A program made the position numbers and the translations under genes. From contig NZ_WMEF01000005.1 of NCBI RefSeq assembly GCF_009724685.1, positions 124,001 to 188,000 on the forward strand: 64,000 bases of DNA, in the 5' to 3' direction. The number at the start of each line of letters is the position of its first letter. Positions within the stretch are counted from its first letter, which is position 1. The stretch is from Lysinibacillus cavernae. GTDB lineage: Bacteria; Bacillota; Bacilli; Bacillales_A; Planococcaceae. The notes below the pieces were generated by a model. It saw only the letters and a program-made list of their open reading frames with translations. It had not been told where the DNA came from and did not search any database. Below are positions 20,118 through 28,540 of this stretch, one piece after another.

Positions 20118-20678
20118 TCATTTTGAGCCAATATGAAAATGTTTAAAGGGATAAACGATTAATTTTGATTCGCCGTAAACAGCATCCTCTGAAATTAATC
20201 CATAGTGGCGACTATCATAGCTTTTTAGGCGATTGTCACCAAGGACAAAATACATTCCTTTTGGCACTTCTTGTTCATTCACTAATTGTTCCAACGTAAA
20301 GTTTTCCGTAATGCGTAATTGATTAGGATCATCTGTTTGACGATTCACATAATCTTCTTTGTATGCTTTACCATTGACATACAATACATCATCTTTCATT
20401 TCCACTTTATCGCCTGGAAGACCTATTACTCTTTTAATATAAAGCTCATCTTCTGTAGGAGATTGGAAAACAATTTGATCGAAACGTTCAATTTTACTTG
20501 TTTTACTTACAATAATAATATCCTTATCATGATAAGTCGGGTACATCGAAGCTCCCTGTACCTTAATAGGCGCAAATAAAAATTGCTTACAGCCAAAAAC
20601 AATAACCGCTGTAATAACAATAATTTTGATGTAGGATAGTATTTCTTTTTTAAAACTTGATGTTTTTTCCTCTTGCAT
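20118..20678 (-). CDS. Type I signal peptidase
   Basis: This protein of about 186 residues has one N-terminal membrane helix (IIVITAVIVFGCKQFLF), then GASMYPTYHDKD with the catalytic Ser, YIKRVIGLPGDKVEMK with the catalytic Lys, and GDNRLKSYDSRHYGLI (box E). This is the Gram-positive SipS/SipT layout with a Ser-Lys dyad outside the membrane. It cleaves signal peptides of secreted proteins, potentially including the large subtilase. The second in-frame ATG (20676-20678) is better spaced from GGGGA than the first. Confidence 0.9.
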   Translation of the reverse strand: MQEEKTSSFKKEILSYIKIIVITAVIVFGCKQFLFAPIKVQGASMYPTYHDKDIIIVSKTSKIERFDQIVFQSPTEDELYIKRVIGLPGDKVEMKDDVLYVNGKAYKEDYVNRQTDDPNQLRITENFTLEQLVNEQEVPKGMYFVLGDNRLKSYDSRHYGLISEDAVYGESKLIVYPFKHFHIGSK

Positions 20679-20822
20679 GTTCATTCCCCGATACTGTTTT
20701 TTTAATAGTATAACATTTTCTATACACTATTGACGAACGAATCACACAAATTGTTTCCTATTCATCAAAAATAGACAATGCTACGAGGTAACATTGTCTA
20801 GAAATATACGATTCTGTTTTTT

Positions 20823-20939
20823 TCACAGTGATGAATGGTTAGTTTGCATAGCAGAGTGATGCTGTTCGTTTAATAAATCTGCTACTAATACGATACCAAC
20901 TGGTAATGCAAATGCTAACAAAATTGTGCCTATAATCAT
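20823..20939 (-). CDS. 38-aa membrane microprotein
   Basis: ATG at 20937-20939 follows AAGGAGTG with good spacing. The peptide begins MIIGTILLAFALPVGIVLVA, one membrane helix, and ends with a polar His-rich tail (NEQHHSAMQTNHSSL). Too short for common ORF cut-offs, but the ribosome binding site and composition support it. Function unknown. Confidence 0.5.
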   Translation of the reverse strand: MIIGTILLAFALPVGIVLVADLLNEQHHSAMQTNHSSL

Positions 20940-21035
20940 CACGATCACTCCTTAACCATTTCTAATGTCAGTATACACTTAATTTTCTGATATTTCAAGC
21001 AATATTGAAAAATGCTATGTTCCAACAACAAAAAA

Positions 21036-21076
21036 ATCATTCAACTAGGCATGCACCCTACCTGAATGATTTTTTA
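21036..21076. terminator. Intrinsic terminator
   Basis: AATCATTCA (21036-21044) pairs with TGAATGATT (21063-21071); a T-run follows on the plus strand and an A-run precedes it, so it can act in both directions. It would serve the LCP transcription unit on the minus strand. Confidence 0.6.
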
Positions 21077-21118
21077 TCCTTTACATAAACAATTTTAAAC
21101 ACAATACTTGTAGGCCTC

Positions 21119-21220
21119 TTATAGCTGATTGGACTGGATTTCTTCGTACTTTGCGTTTAGGTACATAGCTTTGCATGCAATGATTAAGCGCTGTATACCT
21201 AAGCACCTGGGTCCTCCCAT
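21119..21220 (-). CDS. Possible 33-aa small protein downstream of the LCP gene
   Basis: ATG at 21218-21220 lies about 11 bases after a GGGAGGGAG stretch. The frame reads MGGPRCLGIQRLIIACKAMY and ends EEIQSNQL. The region is otherwise without genes (21077-21291). No family is recognised, and chance cannot be excluded. Confidence 0.3.
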   Translation of the reverse strand: MGGPRCLGIQRLIIACKAMYLNAKYEEIQSNQL

Positions 21221-21291
21221 TCATTCATCTCCCTCCCTTCATGGCCTCAAAATTCGCAGCTATTTCACTATAGTTAGAGTAAGCAACTAGC

Positions 21292-22230
21292 TTACTTGCT
21301 TTGTAAATGATTATTTAAATCCGTTTGTATTTCTTGAAGCTCTGCCTCATTCGGAATGTAGTACCAAATATGGTCAATCCTTTGACCATCTCCCGCTTCA
21401 AATGACAACTGTTCAATATTTGCATTCATCTTCTTATAAATGCCTTGTAGCTGAATAAGATCCTTCATCGAGAAGTTCATGCGAACATTATCGCCTAGTA
21501 CATCCAGCATATCTGTTGCCTTTAATAACGTAGACGGCGTGGAGGCTTTCTTCATAACGGCTTCAATGATTTGACGTTGACGAATTTGGCGACCAAAATC
21601 ACCACGCGGATCTTCATAACGAATACGAGAAAAAATAAGTGCCTCATTACCGTTTAACGTTATTTCTCCCTTTGGATAATGGTATTCGTCATAAGTTAAA
21701 TCCATATCATTATTGATTGTGACGCCACCAAGCGTGTCAATAATTTGTAAAAAGCCCTCCATATTAATAAACACATAATAATCAATCGGTATATTTAGAA
21801 AATTTTCTACCGTATCTACCGCCATAGGTACGCCCCCAAAGGCATAGGCATGATTAATTTTATCTACGGTATCATGACCAACAATTTCCGTACGTGTATC
21901 ACGGGGAATACTAAGCATTTTCATCGTTTGTTTTTCAGGATTCACAGTGATCACAATCATGGTATCTGAACGACCACTATCATCTTTTCGTTCATCGACC
22001 CCAAGCATAAGTACCGAGAATGGTTCTTTTTTGATCACCGTTTTGTCTTCGGGTTGTGCAGCATCTGTTGTTTGAATAAGTGGTGTATTTATTTTATTCA
22101 TGGTTTTTTGGATGGTAAAGTAGGCAGTACCTATGAAAATTAAAAAAATAGCTAATAGGCTACCAACAATCCACAGCCATAATTTTTTCTTGCTCTTTTT
22201 CTCTTTTGAGCGTTTCATGTTTTTTTCCAT
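21292..22230 (-). CDS. LytR-CpsA-Psr (LCP) family protein, TagU-type
   Basis: This 312-residue protein has a short basic cytoplasmic start, one membrane helix (LWLWIVGSLLAIFLIFIGTAYF) and an extracellular LCP domain: VLMLGVDERKDDSGRSDTMI, SIPRDTRTEIVG, DKINHAYAFGG and FSRIRYEDPRGDFGRQIRQRQ, whose Arg and Asp residues bind the polyprenyl pyrophosphate head. LCP enzymes attach teichoic acids or other glycopolymers to peptidoglycan. A GAAAGGAC site precedes the ATG. Transcribed alone. Confidence 0.9.
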   Translation of the reverse strand: MEKNMKRSKEKKSKKKLWLWIVGSLLAIFLIFIGTAYFTIQKTMNKINTPLIQTTDAAQPEDKTVIKKEPFSVLMLGVDERKDDSGRSDTMIVITVNPEKQTMKMLSIPRDTRTEIVGHDTVDKINHAYAFGGVPMAVDTVENFLNIPIDYYVFINMEGFLQIIDTLGGVTINNDMDLTYDEYHYPKGEITLNGNEALIFSRIRYEDPRGDFGRQIRQRQIIEAVMKKASTPSTLLKATDMLDVLGDNVRMNFSMKDLIQLQGIYKKMNANIEQLSFEAGDGQRIDHIWYYIPNEAELQEIQTDLNNHLQSK

Positions 22231-22478
22231 ACATAAGTCCTTTCTTGCTTAACAATTTTGCCCCTCTTTATGACGTATTAAGTTGGAAAAAAGTTTATCT
22301 AGTCTACTTATATGCATAATGGACGAAAAAAAGACGTACACTAGTATTTACTAAATTTACACCATACTATTCCCTTATTTGTAAATTACCTTCCTTTTTT
22401 ATATCCTCCTATCAGCATGACATCATCTTAATTTATTGAAAATTCATTATTGTTGATATATACTATTTTTCAGATACA

Positions 22479-22497
22479 ATGTCTCTATAATAGAAAC
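22479..22497 (+). promoter_or_regulatory. Candidate IclR operator upstream of the M24 peptidase operon
   Basis: ATGTCTCTATAATAGAA (22479-22495) occurs again exactly at 25647-25663, upstream of the iclR-type gene. Its core TCTAT-A-ATAGA is palindromic, and the extended form GTCTCTATAATAGAAAC has a single mismatched pair. Position and repetition suggest a shared regulator site. Confidence 0.5.
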
Positions 22498-22524
22498 AAA
22501 TTTATTTTTAGGAGGAACCACCTG

Positions 22525-23613
22525 ATGTTTCACAATAGAAGAGAGAAACTAATTTCCCGTATGCAGCAACAGCACATTGATGTAGCAGTACTAGTGCCTG
22601 GATCAAATATGTATTATTTTACAGGTCTTCATTTAAAGCAAAGTGAACGTTTAACATTAACTGCTATCACGGCTAACAATCAGTTGTATTTTCTATTACC
22701 ACAAGTAGAATTAAATAAAGTAGATGCGAGTAATGCTGGCACAATCCTATCCTATTCAGATGAAGAGGGACCGGCACAGGCCATCCAGCAACTGAAAAAA
22801 GAACTAGGCACGTTACAGACAATGGGTGTCGAGTTTGACACCATGCATGTAAAGGAACAGAAAACCATCGAAAAACTTACATATGACAATTTATGTGATA
22901 TTGGAGAATCCATTCATGAATTACGCATGGAAAAAGATCACCTTGAAATGGATTTCATGCGACAGGCTGTACAGATTGTGGAAGAAAGTCTTGAAGCAAC
23001 ATTACCAACTATTCGAGTTGGTGTTTCAGAAATGGAGGTTGCAGCACGTTTAGAATATGAAATGAGACGACGAGGATCCGAAGGGACCCCTTTTGGCACC
23101 ATTGTTGCATCTGGTTATCGTGGTGCACTCCCACACGGTAGAGCGAGCACTAAAAAAATAGAGGCAGGCGAATTAATCGTTATCGATTTTGGCGCTATTT
23201 ATAAGGGATATGTGGCTGATATGACTAGAACAGTAGCTTTAGGGGATGTTTCACCGACATTAAAAAATATGTATAGCATTGTGAAACAAGCCAATGAAGC
23301 GGCTATAGCAGCTATAAAGCCAGGCATGACGGCTCATGACATCGACAACATCGCAAGAGGCATTATTCGTGATGCTGGCTATGGCGAGTATTTCACACAT
23401 CGCCTTGGACATGGCATTGGTTTAAGTGCGCACGAAGAACCTTATTTAATGCAGCGTAATCAGCTGGTGTTAAAACCAGGTATGGCATTTACAGTGGAGC
23501 CAGGTATCTATGTTCAGGATGTTGGCGGTGTTCGTATCGAGGATAATCTGATTGTCACAGAAAATGGTTACGAAAATTTAATGACCTATTCGAAAGAATT
23601 AATCATGTTATAA
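22525..23613 (+). CDS. M24-family aminopeptidase (Xaa-Pro dipeptidase-like)
   Basis: The 362-residue protein has a creatinase-like N-terminal domain and a pita-bread metallopeptidase domain. Metal ligands are visible in VIDFGAIYKGYVADMTRT (two Asp), HRLGHGIGLSAHEEP (His), FTVEPGIYV (Glu) and GVRIEDN (Glu). It should release an N-terminal residue ahead of proline, or act on a related amide. The ATG follows TTAGGAGGAACC; upstream in-frame codons have no ribosome binding site. A class V aminotransferase-fold gene follows within 15 bases, and the pair is probably one operon under the divergent IclR protein. Confidence 0.85.
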   Translation: MFHNRREKLISRMQQQHIDVAVLVPGSNMYYFTGLHLKQSERLTLTAITANNQLYFLLPQVELNKVDASNAGTILSYSDEEGPAQAIQQLKKELGTLQTMGVEFDTMHVKEQKTIEKLTYDNLCDIGESIHELRMEKDHLEMDFMRQAVQIVEESLEATLPTIRVGVSEMEVAARLEYEMRRRGSEGTPFGTIVASGYRGALPHGRASTKKIEAGELIVIDFGAIYKGYVADMTRTVALGDVSPTLKNMYSIVKQANEAAIAAIKPGMTAHDIDNIARGIIRDAGYGEYFTHRLGHGIGLSAHEEPYLMQRNQLVLKPGMAFTVEPGIYVQDVGGVRIEDNLIVTENGYENLMTYSKELIML

Positions 23614-23627
23614 GGCTGGTGAGTGCC

Positions 23628-24812
23628 ATGATAGATATGATGAAAATACAAAAAGATATGCCACTACTTGAGCAATATATTTATCTAAACACAGCTGCCG
23701 CTTCTGCCATGCCTCAGCCAGTAGTTGATGTTATGACCAGCTACCTTCAAAAACAGGCGAGTATTGGTCCCTATTTACCATCTTTTCGTCAAGAAACATA
23801 TGAACAAGTGGAGCGTATTCGAGAGAAAACGGCGTTGTTTATCGGCGCAACGAAAGAGGAACTTGCCTTTGTGCCTAATGGTTCAATGGCTATTAATTAT
23901 GTAGCGGGCGGCTTGCAATGGAAACACGGTGATGAGGTCATTGTACTAGATACAGAAATGTTAAGTAACTATGTACCTTGGCTTGCCCTTCAGCAACAAG
24001 GGGTTGAATTAAAAGTTTTGAAAACAAATGCAGAATATATGGTGGATTTACAAGCGCTTGCGCAACTTATCACGCCTCAAACTAAATTGATTGCCTTTGC
24101 CCATATGTCAAACGCTGCTGGTGCACTCCAGCCTGCAAAAGAAATATGTCAGCTTGCACAGCAACACAATGTACTCACATTGATCAATGCCAATCAAACA
24201 GTTGGTTTAACGCCGATTAATGTTGCAGAGCTTGGTTGTGACTTTTTAGTTGCTTGTGGGCGAAAATGGCTACGCGGTCCTGAAGGGTCAGGTATTTTAT
24301 ATGTACGCCAAGCGCTCATCTCTTCCATTACTCCGATTATGATTGGTTGGGGCAGCACCAATTGGGACTATCAACGCAATGAATATTCCTTCTTACAAAC
24401 AGCTAGACGTTTTGAGCCAGGCTGTCCGGTCATTCCGAGTATTTTTGGCTTGGGTGCAGCGATTGATTATGCAAATGATATCGGTATCCATCATATATAT
24501 AAACGTGTACAACAGTTAACAAAGTATTTAATCGACCAACTTAATACGATTCCAGGTTTAGTCCTATATGGTCCTCAAAATAGTGCACACCGATTATCGA
24601 TTACACCGTTTACTATCGAAGGGCTTTCTCCAGACGATGTAACGAATTATTTAGCAGACCGTGGTGTCATCATTGAAGCCGGTACATTTATGGCCAATAC
24701 CATTATGGAACGCAATCATATTCTTAAAATGGCTCGCTTTTCTCCTCATTATTTTAATACTTTCGATGAAATCGATATGGCCGTATCCATCATAAAGGAA
24801 TTCATTGAATGA
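23628..24812 (+). CDS. Class V aminotransferase-fold PLP enzyme
   Basis: This protein of about 394 residues starts with IYLNTAAASAMPQPV, the substrate-cradle motif of isopenicillin N epimerase/cysteine desulfurase-like enzymes. The PLP-binding Lys sits in DFLVACGRKWLRGPEGSG. LVINANQTVG-like LINANQTVGL gives the Asx/His region. The family includes epimerases, desulfurases and lyases; the exact reaction is unclear. Pairing with an M24 peptidase and an IclR regulator suggests amino acid or amide catabolism. The ATG at 23628 is used; a GTG at 23619 is also possible. Confidence 0.8.
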   Translation: MIDMMKIQKDMPLLEQYIYLNTAAASAMPQPVVDVMTSYLQKQASIGPYLPSFRQETYEQVERIREKTALFIGATKEELAFVPNGSMAINYVAGGLQWKHGDEVIVLDTEMLSNYVPWLALQQQGVELKVLKTNAEYMVDLQALAQLITPQTKLIAFAHMSNAAGALQPAKEICQLAQQHNVLTLINANQTVGLTPINVAELGCDFLVACGRKWLRGPEGSGILYVRQALISSITPIMIGWGSTNWDYQRNEYSFLQTARRFEPGCPVIPSIFGLGAAIDYANDIGIHHIYKRVQQLTKYLIDQLNTIPGLVLYGPQNSAHRLSITPFTIEGLSPDDVTNYLADRGVIIEAGTFMANTIMERNHILKMARFSPHYFNTFDEIDMAVSIIKEFIE

Positions 24813-24819
24813 TCAAAGC

Positions 24820-24852
24820 AAAGGCTCGAGATAGTAACTATCTCGAGCCTTT
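24820..24852. terminator. Bidirectional terminator
   Basis: AAAGGCTCGAGATAGT (24820-24835) pairs perfectly with 24837-24852, between the convergent PLP enzyme and IclR genes. Confidence 0.85.
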
Positions 24853-24860
24853 TATACTAC

Positions 24861-25634
24861 TTAATCATGGTATAGCTTAAAGCTATATTGATCGAAATAT
24901 CGTTGAATATTCATCGCTCCATACTGAAGAACATTCACCATCTCAGGAAGCTTCTCTTCTGTTGGTTTACGATAAATAGGACCTGCGATTGTTAAAGAAG
25001 CAATCACTTCTCTTTTGCTATTAAAAAGAGGTACTCCAAGCCCAAATACAGAATGGGAATATTCGCCCGTCGTAAAACACCAGCCTTGTTGTTGAATTTT
25101 CTCTAAATCAGCTAACATTTCATCAGGGTCTGTAATTGTTTCAGGGGTTAATCTTTTCATCCCATGATCCACAATCTCTTTCTTCCTCTCTTCAGGAAGA
25201 AAGGCCATAATGGTTTTACAAGATGCCCCTATATGTAGCGGTGTTCGTGTACCAATCGACACTGAAAACTTAATCGTTTGAGAGCTCTCAGCTATTTCGA
25301 CTGTGACGCCATCTGTTCCATCTAACCATGTCAGAAAGACCGATTCTTTGATTGCTTCTGCAAGATTTTTCATAATGGGTAAGACAAAATCTGAAAGATT
25401 CAATTTATCTTTGACCATCTGACCGTATTCCAGAAAGCGAAGCCCTAACTCATATTTTTTCGTCTCGGGATTTTGAATAAGAAAGCCTTGATTTTCGAAT
25501 GTTGCCAAAATCCTATAAATAATAGAATGGCTAATATTCATCTCTTTTGCTAATTCACGCACACCCCATGTAGGATTTTCTTTATTAAAATATTTTAGAA
25601 CCTCTAATGAGTTATCTAATGTTTTTAATGTCAT
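24861..25634 (-). CDS. IclR-family transcriptional regulator
   Basis: This 257-residue protein has an N-terminal winged helix (WGVRELAKEMNISHSIIYRILATFENQGFL) and an IclR effector domain with RTPLHIGASCKTIMAFLP and SLTIAGPIYR. It probably controls the facing M24/aminotransferase operon in response to a small carboxylate or amino compound. The ATG at 25632-25634 follows GAGGTG; an upstream ATG lacks a site. A 17-bp sequence upstream (25647-25663) is shared with the M24 promoter region. Confidence 0.85.
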   Translation of the reverse strand: MTLKTLDNSLEVLKYFNKENPTWGVRELAKEMNISHSIIYRILATFENQGFLIQNPETKKYELGLRFLEYGQMVKDKLNLSDFVLPIMKNLAEAIKESVFLTWLDGTDGVTVEIAESSQTIKFSVSIGTRTPLHIGASCKTIMAFLPEERKKEIVDHGMKRLTPETITDPDEMLADLEKIQQQGWCFTTGEYSHSVFGLGVPLFNSKREVIASLTIAGPIYRKPTEEKLPEMVNVLQYGAMNIQRYFDQYSFKLYHD

Positions 25635-25646
25635 CTTACACCTCAT

Positions 25647-25663
25647 ATGTCTCTATAATAGAA
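25647..25663 (-). promoter_or_regulatory. Candidate IclR auto-operator
   Basis: Exact second copy of the 17-mer found at 22479-22495, 13 bases upstream of the iclR start codon. Confidence 0.5.
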
Positions 25664-26114
25664 CCGTAATTTGATTATAAAATGAAGCTCGACATTTTTC
25701 AATAAATTCAACTATTTTACAAATACTAAGTTTAACTTTACTAGAGACGCAATAAAAAAGCCGTTTCATTACGTTTTATTAAAAGTCAATAGTCATAGTA
25801 ATTCAGTTAATACATCAGTATCCTTCATACAATGTGCAACATTATAAAAAGTTATTTTTAAGCTGAACTAATTTTTGTATTAGTTCAGCTTTTATATATG
25901 ATTAAAGATATAATTTGGAATGCTTATAAAATAAAAGTATAGTATATGTAAATTTTTTTATCCGTTATTCAACTGACCGGGCAGTTTAGTTGAATGAGGA
26001 AAAAATTACAAATATGAATTAAGACAATATATTGTTAAGATTTAATACGTTAAATATTCTATGGGAAAATTTCCTGAACGAAGGAATAAATATTTATTTT
26101 TAGGAAGTATAAAA
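25664..26114. other. AT-rich intergenic region with one hairpin
   Basis: AGCTGAACTAAT (25861-25872) pairs perfectly with ATTAGTTCAGCT (25879-25890) and is flanked by T-rich sequence, so it looks like a terminator with no adjacent gene. No other feature is seen. Confidence 0.4.
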
Positions 26115-26390
26115 ATGAAGCGATATATTAAAAAATATACACAAGGTTTTTTATTTATGATATTGTTTCCGATTATGACTGGATTAATGGATGAAATCGG
26201 AAATACCAGGGAATTGAAATATTGGATAGCACTGTCATTTTCATTTCCAGTATATTCATACTTTTTTTTGGATAGTAGTAAGGAATTTTATAAAGTAAAT
26301 AAAAGAGAGAATTTTATTATGTTCTTTTTTGTACTTTTAGGAATGATTTCGTCTTTAATATGTATGGTATTAGTTGGTTTAATTAAGTAA
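26115..26390 (+). CDS. Small membrane protein, three helices
   Basis: The 91-residue protein starts MKRYIKKYTQGFLFMILFPI and has hydrophobic segments at about 10-24, 36-54 and 66-90. The ATG at 26115 follows TTAGGAAG; an ATG at 26061 has no site. It is unusually AT-rich. Family not recognised. Confidence 0.55.
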   Translation: MKRYIKKYTQGFLFMILFPIMTGLMDEIGNTRELKYWIALSFSFPVYSYFFLDSSKEFYKVNKRENFIMFFFVLLGMISSLICMVLVGLIK

Positions 26391-26436
26391 AAATTTCATT
26401 TTGTCAAATTGCTGAGAACCGTATCATAATAATCCG

Positions 26437-26523
26437 TTAATGGTAGAAATGGCTGATTTCCTTTGAATACAAGTAACTGATATTTACTTTCGATATGTTT
26501 CTGCAATATTCATACCAATACAT
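26437..26523 (-). CDS. Short ORF behind a LexA-controlled promoter, possibly frameshifted
   Basis: ATG at 26521-26523 follows GAGGTG (26529-26534) and encodes 28 residues, MYWYEYCRNISKVNISYLYS then KEISHFYH. An overlapping frame starts at ATG 26511-26513 (MNIAETYRK) and a third continues with KYQLLVFKGNQPFLPLTDYY and DTVLSNLTK, ending near 26396. A frameshift could join these two into one small protein. The promoter directly upstream is convincing, so some product is expected. Not recognised. Confidence 0.35.
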   Translation of the reverse strand: MYWYEYCRNISKVNISYLYSKEISHFYH

Positions 26524-26544
26524 TTATTAGCACCTCACAGGATA

Positions 26545-26586
26545 GAACGTTTGTTCAATTTTATCTTTTCCCCAGTTTATTGTAAA
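26545..26586 (-). promoter_or_regulatory. LexA-regulated promoter
   Basis: On the minus strand TTTACA (26581-26586), a 17-base spacer and TAAAAT (26558-26563) are followed at once by GAACAAACGTTC (26545-26556), a perfect LexA core. A ribosome binding site and ATG lie 11 and 22 bases further on. Confidence 0.7.
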
Positions 26587-26629
26587 TTATTTAACCCTTT
26601 ATTAAATCAATAGAAATGAAAGTAAAATA

Positions 26630-26672
26630 AAAAACGTACACCACTAAAATTGAATTTAGTAATGTACATTTT
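26630..26672 (-). terminator. Terminator of the SDR-marR operon
   Basis: GTACATTACTAAATT and AATTTTAGTGGTGTAC pair on the minus strand (26633-26669) and are followed by a T-run. Confidence 0.6.
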
Positions 26673-26703
26673 TATAAGAAGTTATGATGTAATAAACTTT
26701 TAG

Positions 26704-27138
26704 CTACGCATTTTTATGTTGAATTCCCTGTACTAACTTTTCTTGAATCCTTAAATATTGTGCAATTTCTTCTTCATCTAATACTTCAAAAAGCTGTACA
26801 AAGACCTCTTTCCCTATGGATTGCGCCTTCACCAAGGCCGCTTGACCCTCATCTGTAATTTGTAGGCGAATTGTGCGACGGTCAGATGGATCGTAAAGTC
26901 TTTCTGCTAACTCTAGCTTTACCAGTTTTTCGGCAATACTTGTCATAGCACCTTTCGTATAGCCAATAGTTTCAGCTAATTCTGCTTGCTTTTGAGGGCC
27001 TTTGACGTGTAGCTCATTTAAAACTAAAATTGGTGAAATCCCTAATGGATAAGGAAACGCTTTTGTAAAACGTATAATATTGGCATTATTTACTTGTTCA
27101 ATCATATGAATTAGTTTAAAAATATTTGTTTGTTTCAA
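26704..27138 (-). CDS. MarR-family transcriptional regulator
   Basis: This 144-residue protein has the MarR winged helix: KQAELAETIGYTKGAMTSIAEKLVKLELAERLYDPSDRRTIRLQIT, with the DxRxxR wing. A TTG start at 27136-27138 is supported by GAGGAGG; the track-like longer start falls on that site. It is 25 bases downstream of the SDR gene and most likely represses the pair through the palindrome at 27956-27973. The ligand is unknown. Confidence 0.85.
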   Translation of the reverse strand: MKQTNIFKLIHMIEQVNNANIIRFTKAFPYPLGISPILVLNELHVKGPQKQAELAETIGYTKGAMTSIAEKLVKLELAERLYDPSDRRTIRLQITDEGQAALVKAQSIGKEVFVQLFEVLDEEEIAQYLRIQEKLVQGIQHKNA

Positions 27139-27163
27139 AAAAATCCTCCTCAAACGCCGAGAA

Positions 27164-27919
27164 TTAATGAAGCATTAATGAACCTCCATCCACCATTATC
27201 GTTTGACCCGTAATGTATTGTGAATCGTCGGAAGCTAAGAAAACAGCTACTCGTCCAATATCTTGCTCAATATCACCAAAACGACCAAGTGGAATTTTAT
27301 TTCTAACAGCTTCATAATATTCTGGCTGTGCTTTTGCCCATGCCTGTACACCTGGTGAATCAGCAAGTGGACTAATGATATTCACATTAATACCGAAACG
27401 TCCCCATTCATTTGCGGCTACACGAGAAATACCTCGGATTGCTTCCTTAGCTGCGGCATACGCTGCCTGTGTCTCATGCCCTTGAATGCCTGCACCAGAT
27501 GCAAAGTTAATAATATTGCCTTTTGTTTCTTTCAAATGTGGGAGTGCTGCCTGCATTAAATAGAATGTTGGATAAAAACCTGTCCCAAATGATAAGTCTA
27601 GATCTGCTTGTGTTGTTTCTTCTATTGTAACTTGTTTGGCAGCATGAGCGTTATTAACTAGCACATCTAGTTTACCGTATTTTTCTACGACTGTATCGAT
27701 AATTTTTGGTAATTGTTCACGTTCCATCAAATTTGCCTGCAAAAACATAGATTTTGGAGAGATTTCTTGTAATTCTTTTTCCATTGCTTCGCCCGCTTCT
27801 GCTTTTAAGTCAACAATTGTGACAATAGCCCCTTCCTTTGCCATTGCTTTTGCCATTCCACTACCAATACCACCTGCACCGCCAGTAATGATAACCACTT
27901 TGTTTTGTAGTTTACCCAT
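27164..27919 (-). CDS. Short-chain dehydrogenase/reductase
   Basis: The 251-residue protein has a classical SDR layout: VIITGGAGGIGSGMAKAMAK (NAD(P)-binding TGxxxGxG), LVNNAH (NNAG equivalent), INFASGAG with the catalytic Ser, YAAAKEAI with catalytic Tyr and Lys, and the C-terminal YITGQTIMVDGG. Asp at VDLKAEA suggests NAD preference. The substrate is unknown. It is the first gene of a two-gene operon with a MarR regulator, which hints at a detoxifying or inducible oxidation. Confidence 0.85.
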   Translation of the reverse strand: MGKLQNKVVIITGGAGGIGSGMAKAMAKEGAIVTIVDLKAEAGEAMEKELQEISPKSMFLQANLMEREQLPKIIDTVVEKYGKLDVLVNNAHAAKQVTIEETTQADLDLSFGTGFYPTFYLMQAALPHLKETKGNIINFASGAGIQGHETQAAYAAAKEAIRGISRVAANEWGRFGINVNIISPLADSPGVQAWAKAQPEYYEAVRNKIPLGRFGDIEQDIGRVAVFLASDDSQYITGQTIMVDGGSLMLH

Positions 27920-27955
27920 TGCTAAAACATCTCCTTATTATTATTCATGCGCATT

Positions 27956-27988
27956 TAGTTTAACATTAAACTATTTGATTTTAAACTA
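27956..27988 (-). promoter_or_regulatory. Probable MarR operator
   Basis: TAGTTTAA-CA-TTAAACTA (27956-27973) is a perfect 8-bp inverted repeat with a two-base spacer, 37 bases upstream of the SDR start. An extra half-site TTAAACTA lies at 27981-27988. Size and symmetry fit a MarR dimer site. Confidence 0.6.
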
Positions 27989-28135
27989 AATTGCTTCTCA
28001 TTTTCTTATCCGTCATTCTGTTATAAAAAAATCAGCAAACTACATTTTTTTTCAAATATATACAAGCATCTTTTTTATTTGACAAGAATATACTGTAGCA
28101 GCTAGCTAAAATCACTTTCAGGAAAGGAGTTGTTG

Positions 28136-28507
28136 ATGATGGGTGCTAAATGGATAAAGATCTCAGTCATGTATTTATTGATTGTTTTTGCGTTTGGACT
28201 GTTTATGCATTATACTGTTCAACTTCAATGGAAAGCGACACATGCTCATATTGGTGTGGTAGGTTGGCTGACTACTGGATTCATTGGTTTAATTTATTCG
28301 ACTTATAAAGATGCTGCGGAGACAGGTCTGGCTAAAGCACAATTCTGGCTTTACAATCTTGGTTTACCCTTCCTTTTTGTCGGAATGATGATGGTCTATC
28401 TCGATGTACCACGTTGGTTATTTGAGCTCTTCGTATCAGGTGGTGGCATTGCTGTAGCTCTGTCCGTACTCTTATTCTTTGTAAATGTCTTTAAATATGT
28501 GAGATAA
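28136..28507 (+). CDS. Four-helix membrane protein resembling haem-copper oxidase subunit I fragments
   Basis: This protein of about 123 residues has four membrane helices. The second begins WKATHAHIGVVGWLTTGFIGL, reminiscent of a helix in NnrS-like and cytochrome oxidase subunit I proteins that carries a haem-ligand His. It is too short to be an oxidase. AAAGGAG lies upstream of the ATG at 28136 (an in-frame ATG follows at 28139). Function unknown. Its terminator is the hairpin at 28515-28540. Confidence 0.6.
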   Translation: MMGAKWIKISVMYLLIVFAFGLFMHYTVQLQWKATHAHIGVVGWLTTGFIGLIYSTYKDAAETGLAKAQFWLYNLGLPFLFVGMMMVYLDVPRWLFELFVSGGGIAVALSVLLFFVNVFKYVR

Positions 28508-28514
28508 ACATAAA

Positions 28515-28540
28515 AGCCCCGCTTTTTATGAAGCGGGGCT
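28515..28540. terminator. Terminator hairpin, left copy
   Basis: AGCCCCGCTT / AAGCGGGGCT form a perfect 10-bp stem. An almost identical 26-bp copy (25 of 26 bases) lies at 29013-29038 in the same orientation, just beyond the mobile element. Confidence 0.85.
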
